DNA of 64,000 nt, taken from assembly GCF_901933205.1 (NCBI RefSeq), contig NC_044590.1, positions 6,153,501 through 6,217,500 of the forward strand, in the 5' to 3' direction. The stretch is from Camarhynchus parvulus. Its lineage: Eukaryota > Chordata > Aves > Passeriformes > Thraupidae. The position numbers and the translations under genes are program-made. Below are positions 59,971 through 64,000 of the stretch, piece after piece. The stretch's first letter is position 1; every line of letters begins with the position of its first letter. The notes below the pieces were generated by a model, which made no database searches, was not told where the DNA came from, and saw only the letters and a list, made by a program, of their open reading frames with translations.

Positions 59971-61739
59971 GGCAAAGATTCCGGGTGCTGCCCGTTCCAC
60001 AGCCAGGCTCTGCCATGAAGTGCTCAGGGGTCTTGGATAGGGACAGGGGAAAATCAAGCTGCCTTTATAAAGTATCAGGGTCTTTGGGAAAGCAGAAGGT
60101 GATGATGTCTTGTTAGAAGACCAAACCAGAGTATTTTCTGTATTATTGTGGCTCTTCTTGTCCAGCCCAGTGCCTGGCTGGGAAGCAGTCTGCTCCTGGG
60201 CTGGAAGACAATTTCTTGCAGCTGAGACTTGGTGGCACAGCTTCAGTTCCCTCCAGCCCGAGACACAAAGCTCAGCCCCCCCCAGACAGATACCTCTGGA
60301 TTTCTTCAGTGTCTCAGCCAAACCACTCCTCCTTCTGCCTTCTCTTTGGATTGTTGGGGTTTTTTTTCAGTTAGAAACCCATCACATTCTTGAGGGGAAG
60401 GGGGGGAACCAACAGTGTCTATTGTCTCAAAAACCTGTTTATTTTCAGCAAGAAGTGTTTACAGGGCCCTGGTGAGTTCCCAGCCATCTCTGCAAACAGA
60501 GAAACCTGAGACACTCTGGGAAGTGATTTTTCAATCGACCAAGACAGGAGCACTAGAAATCCCTGCTGGTGCTAAAAGGAGCCATCACTCCCCAAAACAG
60601 AGACCAAGGTTTGAGCTGCTGGTCCTGAGCAGCTGTGTGGGGTGACTGATGGGATGGACAAACCTGGGCAGCCACCATCTCCCTTCCTCACTACTGGAAA
60701 TTACAGCACATATTGGGGGGGCAATGGGAAACCCCCAATTAAGGTGAGTCGTGCTTATGGGATACACAAAAAAATCCCAAAAGGTGGCTTTTTACCAGTG
60801 TCTGGTTTACGGTTTGGCTCCATCTGTGGCCAGGGTGACCAACCTGTGTGCAAACCCCTCGTGCCTCTCTGGTGCATCTTCCACCCCAGTTGTCATTTGC
60901 AGCTCAAACAGCCGGTGCCTCGGGGGATCTGTTTATTTTCCTCTTTCTGCTGGACGAGATTCTCTGGCTCAACACTTTATAAAAGCAGATTTTATTTTTC
61001 CCTTCATCCCATGCGACACAGATGCAAATGGGGAACAGTAGGATGCCAGCTTATCTTTTATTTGTGCTTTTAGGTTATAATTGCAGTCTGAATCACTGAC
61101 TTTTAAGTTACGCTACATTCTGCCTCAGCAGAGAAAGGGAGAGGAGCGGAAACAGGGAATGATCCCTTGAAGTTCAGTAACACCAAGCAGCTTTGCTTTC
61201 AGACAAAAAGGCATTTGCAAGTGTTCCTCCCATTCGTTAAAGGCACAAACTATTGCCATGATGGAATAAAAAAGAGAGTTAATTGAGATGGGGGGGCCGG
61301 GGTGCGGGACCGAACAAGAAACGCTGTTTCTGTTCCTGTGTGACCATCGTGCTCACGATCGTGGTATCCATTTTGTAGCTCTGATTTTGGGGAGTTCAGA
61401 GCGTTTTACCTCACCCCAAAAATCAGCATTTCGGTGCAAAGCTGAGCTCTCCGGCCACACGAACCGCATCTTGTGGTGCAGGTGAGGGAAGGTCACTGCT
61501 GCCTGTCTGCTGTCCCCGCATCCCAGCCGTGCCCTGACCTGCATTAACGCTTCCCGCAGGAGCCGGGGCCGCAGACAGCGGAGGCAATAAAGCCATCCCA
61601 GCCCTGCTCCGGCAGCGTGCGAGACACCTGGAGAGCCCGGCCATCCGCTCCCTCCTCCTCCTCGCCCTCCGCTGGGATGGAGAGCGTGGAGTTATAAATC
61701 CCCGAACAACACGGGCTTAGCCACGGAAAGGGTATTTGC

Positions 61740-61910
61740 ACTCAATGCCGAGTCCTAATTTCCTTTTGAAGGCTCTACATGTTTGATTAGCCAACTTCAG
61801 CAGCCCCGTAGCATCAGGTCAGGGTAATTAGAGACCTCGTGTTAATGAGTAAACAATGACTCAAAAGCCTAATTGACACTTCCAAGCCCGTGCCTGTTGC
61901 TAATTGCCAG
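61740..61910. promoter_or_regulatory. homeodomain-site-rich block
   Basis: Within 170 bp there are TCCTAATTTCC, GTTTGATTAGCC, AGGGTAATTAGAG, GTTAATGAGTAAACAATGAC, GCCTAATTGAC and GCTAATTGCC. The GTAAACAATG word also fits FOX/SOX binding. Motif density suggests a developmental enhancer, but conservation was not tested. Confidence 0.3.
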
Positions 61911-61969
61911 AGCCAGACCCACGGTGCTAACCCGTGTAAAACCCTCCCCATGAATAAGAGTTATCCCCT

Positions 61970-62400
61970 CTGTTGGCAGCGCCGGGCGATCTCCGGCAGC
62001 GGGGCAGGGGAAGGGATGGGCGCTGCGACACGGGAAGTGTTGGAATGGGCTCGCTGTGCCTTTCTCCCTGTCCCGAGGCTCCCGGGCGGACAATGCCGCC
62101 TTGCCCTGTCCTGCTGCCCCCGGCAATGACCCCCAGGACCACCCTCCTCGGAGGGCAAGGGCCGGCAGCCGCCCCGCTCCGCAGCCTCTCCATCTTCCCA
62201 GCACAAAGCCTGTCCTGCCCAGGGGGCAGCAGGGGCAGCGCTGTCTGGTGGGAAGTGTCAAGGCTGGGTCGCTCGGCAGAGCCCTGCAGGAGCAGGGGTG
62301 AAAGGGCAGCGCTGCCCTCCCACCAGCCGCCCTCCCCACCGCCCCTCCTGCCCTTTGCTCCTCTGCCCGCCTTGCTGCTCCCCCAGCCTGGCCTCGGAAC
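61970..62400. promoter_or_regulatory. CpG-rich region
   Basis: GC-rich with regular CpG (GCGCCGGGCGATCTCC, GGGCGCTGCGACACGGG, GCCCCGCTCCGCAGCC). It lies next to the homeodomain-site block at 61740. No splice-linked exon was recognised. Confidence 0.35.
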
Positions 62401-62540
62401 GAGGGAAATCCCAGCACAATTCACGGAGTGTTTGTCTCCCAGATAATTTACGGACACAGCATCTGCCAGACATGGGGTGGACACCGGACTTAAACTCAGC
62501 TTTCACACCCTCTATCCTTGCTCACAGTCAGTTTGGGTGT

Positions 62541-62590
62541 TATTCAGGCAGTTGGACTAGATGATCAATGCAGGTCCATTTCAACTGAAA
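62541..62590 (+). repeat. CR1 LINE 3' terminus
   Basis: GCAGTTGGACTAGATGATC followed by AGGTCCATTTCAACTGAAA is the very end of a CR1 in sense orientation, directly followed by its expanded tail array. Confidence 0.8.
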
Positions 62591-62801
62591 TATTCTATTC
62601 TATTCTATTCTATTCTATTCTATTCTATTCTATTCTATTCTATTCTATTCTATTCCATTCCATTCCATTCCATTCCATTCCATTCCATCCTACTCCATTC
62701 CATCCTATTCCATTCCACCCTATTCCGCTCCATCCTATTCCGTTCCATCCTATTCTATTCCATCCTATTCTATTCCATCCTATTCTATTCCATTCCGTTC
62801 C
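62591..62801 (+). repeat. (TATTC)n / (CATTC)n pentamer array from a CR1 tail
   Basis: About 210 bp. Thirteen perfect TATTC units come first, then a CATTC block, then mixed CATCC/TATTC/CGTTC variants, ending in a T9 run. It starts at the point where CR1 normally has its short ATTCTATG-type tail, so it grew from that tail. Confidence 0.93.
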
Positions 62802-63599
62802 ATTTTTTTTTCTTCTTTCTGGCCTAAAAATAACCCCCAAAAGAACTAAAAGTGCCTCTTTGATCCCAGCTGCAGATCTAGCACAGCTCATCCAGGCAAG
62901 CTGCACTGACGAACTCAGCACAAGGATCATGCCTCATCCCATGGGAGCTCAGCCTCGGCTAGGGTGTGATGGAAACACCAAATCAACCTTCATTTCTCTC
63001 CTCTGCACACAGCAGGGGCTGAAACCTGTCTCATCAAGTAAAGCCTTCCTTAAATTAGGTTGATATTATGGACTTAAGAAGCTCCCGGTGACAGGATCGA
63101 CACAGACAGGCTAAAACAAACACCTGAGCTGAAAGCAGAGGTGCAGGCGAAAGACAGCAAGTCATGAGAGCTTTGAAATGCCCCCCAGCTCACAGCTTGG
63201 GTGTCCTGGTGAGAGACATCCCTGTGGCTCTGCCTTTGCACAAAGGAGAATCAGAGATTGCAAATGGGAAATGGGTGTTTCCTTCATGTCAAAAAGAGAC
63301 AAAGCCCCCCTCACCAGAAACCACCACCCCCCACAACAAATTTAGCAGCCAAAATTTGCCTCACCCCACTGATTTCCTACCCACATATCCGTCTCTAATC
63401 ATTAAAAAATAATAGTGAAAATTAATTTTGAGGCATGCTTGTATTGACATATCCTGGGTGAGGGCAGCAGCACTTTGGGCTGCAGGCCTGGGTCCAGCCC
63501 CTGTCCCTGCAGGCAGAGCCGTCCCCAGCCTCCCGTGTCCCCATCCCAGAGTCCGGGTGTGAGGGAGCATCGGGCACAGACCAGATGCATACTTCTGTA

Positions 63600-63880
63600 T
63601 GAGACTCACTAATGGCCTTTCAGGTACAACATTATTATTTTCCTCTAATGGCTGCTTTTCTCTTTCTTCTTCGCTGGCTCATAAAAGGCACATCATAACT
63701 ACAGAGGGAGGGGAAAAAAAAAAGGCGAAAGCTTTGCAAATTACAGCAATCAGAGAGCCTGGACCATTAGCAGCATCTGGGACTGCATTTTACATAACAG
63801 TGGACACTTTCTTTGAAACAATTACAGCTAATAATGAATTAGGATTGACTGGGCTGTAAACGTTTCAAATTGCAATTCAG
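63600..63880. promoter_or_regulatory. AT-rich conserved-looking block
   Basis: Contains CACTAATGGCC, CTCTAATGGCTGC, GCAAATTACAGC, GACCATTAGCAGC and ACAATTACAGCTAATAATGA. Repeated TAATGG/TTAGC cores resemble homeodomain-rich enhancers. Conservation was not tested. Confidence 0.25.
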
Positions 63881-64000
63881 AGACTGTCACTCCTCACCAT
63901 CCCCTTCTCGCTGGAAAAAGCCCTCTTAATACTCAGTACTCCATGAGGATCTCGGCAGGAGATGAGGTTCTCCGTGGCCACGAGTGCAAAGTCCTGTGCT

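Larger units (their letters stand above)
40960..64000. other. upstream intergenic DNA, no gene recognised
   Basis: About 23 kb beyond the CpG islands. No open frame carries a recognisable domain, and no conserved exon was found on either strand. In mammals the region upstream of MYT1 is also gene-poor before NPBWR2/OPRL1 (knowledge), and no GPCR-like frame is seen here. Contents are tandem repeats, short CR1 pieces, and GC-rich or AT-rich patches listed separately. Confidence 0.6.

Noticed and set aside
62220..62260. Reverse RE1-like word GCGCTGTCTGGTGG
   Set aside because: It matches only part of the reversed consensus and lacks the GTGCTG half-site.
40960..64000. Expected upstream neighbours such as NPBWR2 or OPRL1
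   Set aside because: No seven-transmembrane frame or conserved receptor motif was seen on either strand. They probably lie beyond the right edge.

Overview
This is vertebrate nuclear DNA, almost certainly from a bird. Several CR1 LINE fragments with the typical avian 3' end are present. The only protein-coding gene I can support is the 5' part of MYT1 (myelin transcription factor 1), a neural CCHHC zinc-finger transcription factor. It runs right to left on the minus strand. I rebuilt seven coding exons by joining conserved peptide blocks at GT/AG splice sites with matching phases. Together they make about 498 codons (1496 nt), from the initiator ATG at 10263 through zinc finger 3. The gene leaves the window at its left edge, inside finger 3.

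Layout from left to right. Positions 1-10263 hold the MYT1 coding exons and six compact introns. The largest exon (3405-2533) carries a 39-residue Asp/Glu run. The ATG lies at the first base of its exon, directly after an acceptor, so upstream non-coding exon(s) must exist. Positions 10264 to about 31800 are non-coding with scattered CR1 pieces and a few AT-rich, conserved-looking blocks, and are best read as the long 5' intron. Positions 31800-39500 form the regulatory heart of the window. They hold four GC/CpG-rich stretches, a canonical REST/NRSF (RE1) site at 37455, a pair of CCAAT boxes at 39253/39296, and an octamer-CCAAT-CRE block at about 34780-34812. That last block lies just upstream, on the minus strand, of a perfect donor (AAG|GTAAGT) that could end a first exon. 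Positions 39500-64000 are gene-poor upstream DNA. They hold more CR1 fragments, a perfect 22-copy pentamer array (49471), a second pentamer array grown from a CR1 tail (62591), and GC-rich or homeobox-site-rich patches that may be enhancers.

The working picture is a neuron- and endocrine-type regulator whose promoter region is CpG-rich and carries a silencer site for non-neural tissue, with distal elements spread over 25-50 kb. MYT1 identity and exon structure are strongly supported. Transcription start and enhancer calls are inferences. I saw no tRNA, rRNA, recognised microRNA, CRISPR array or second protein gene.
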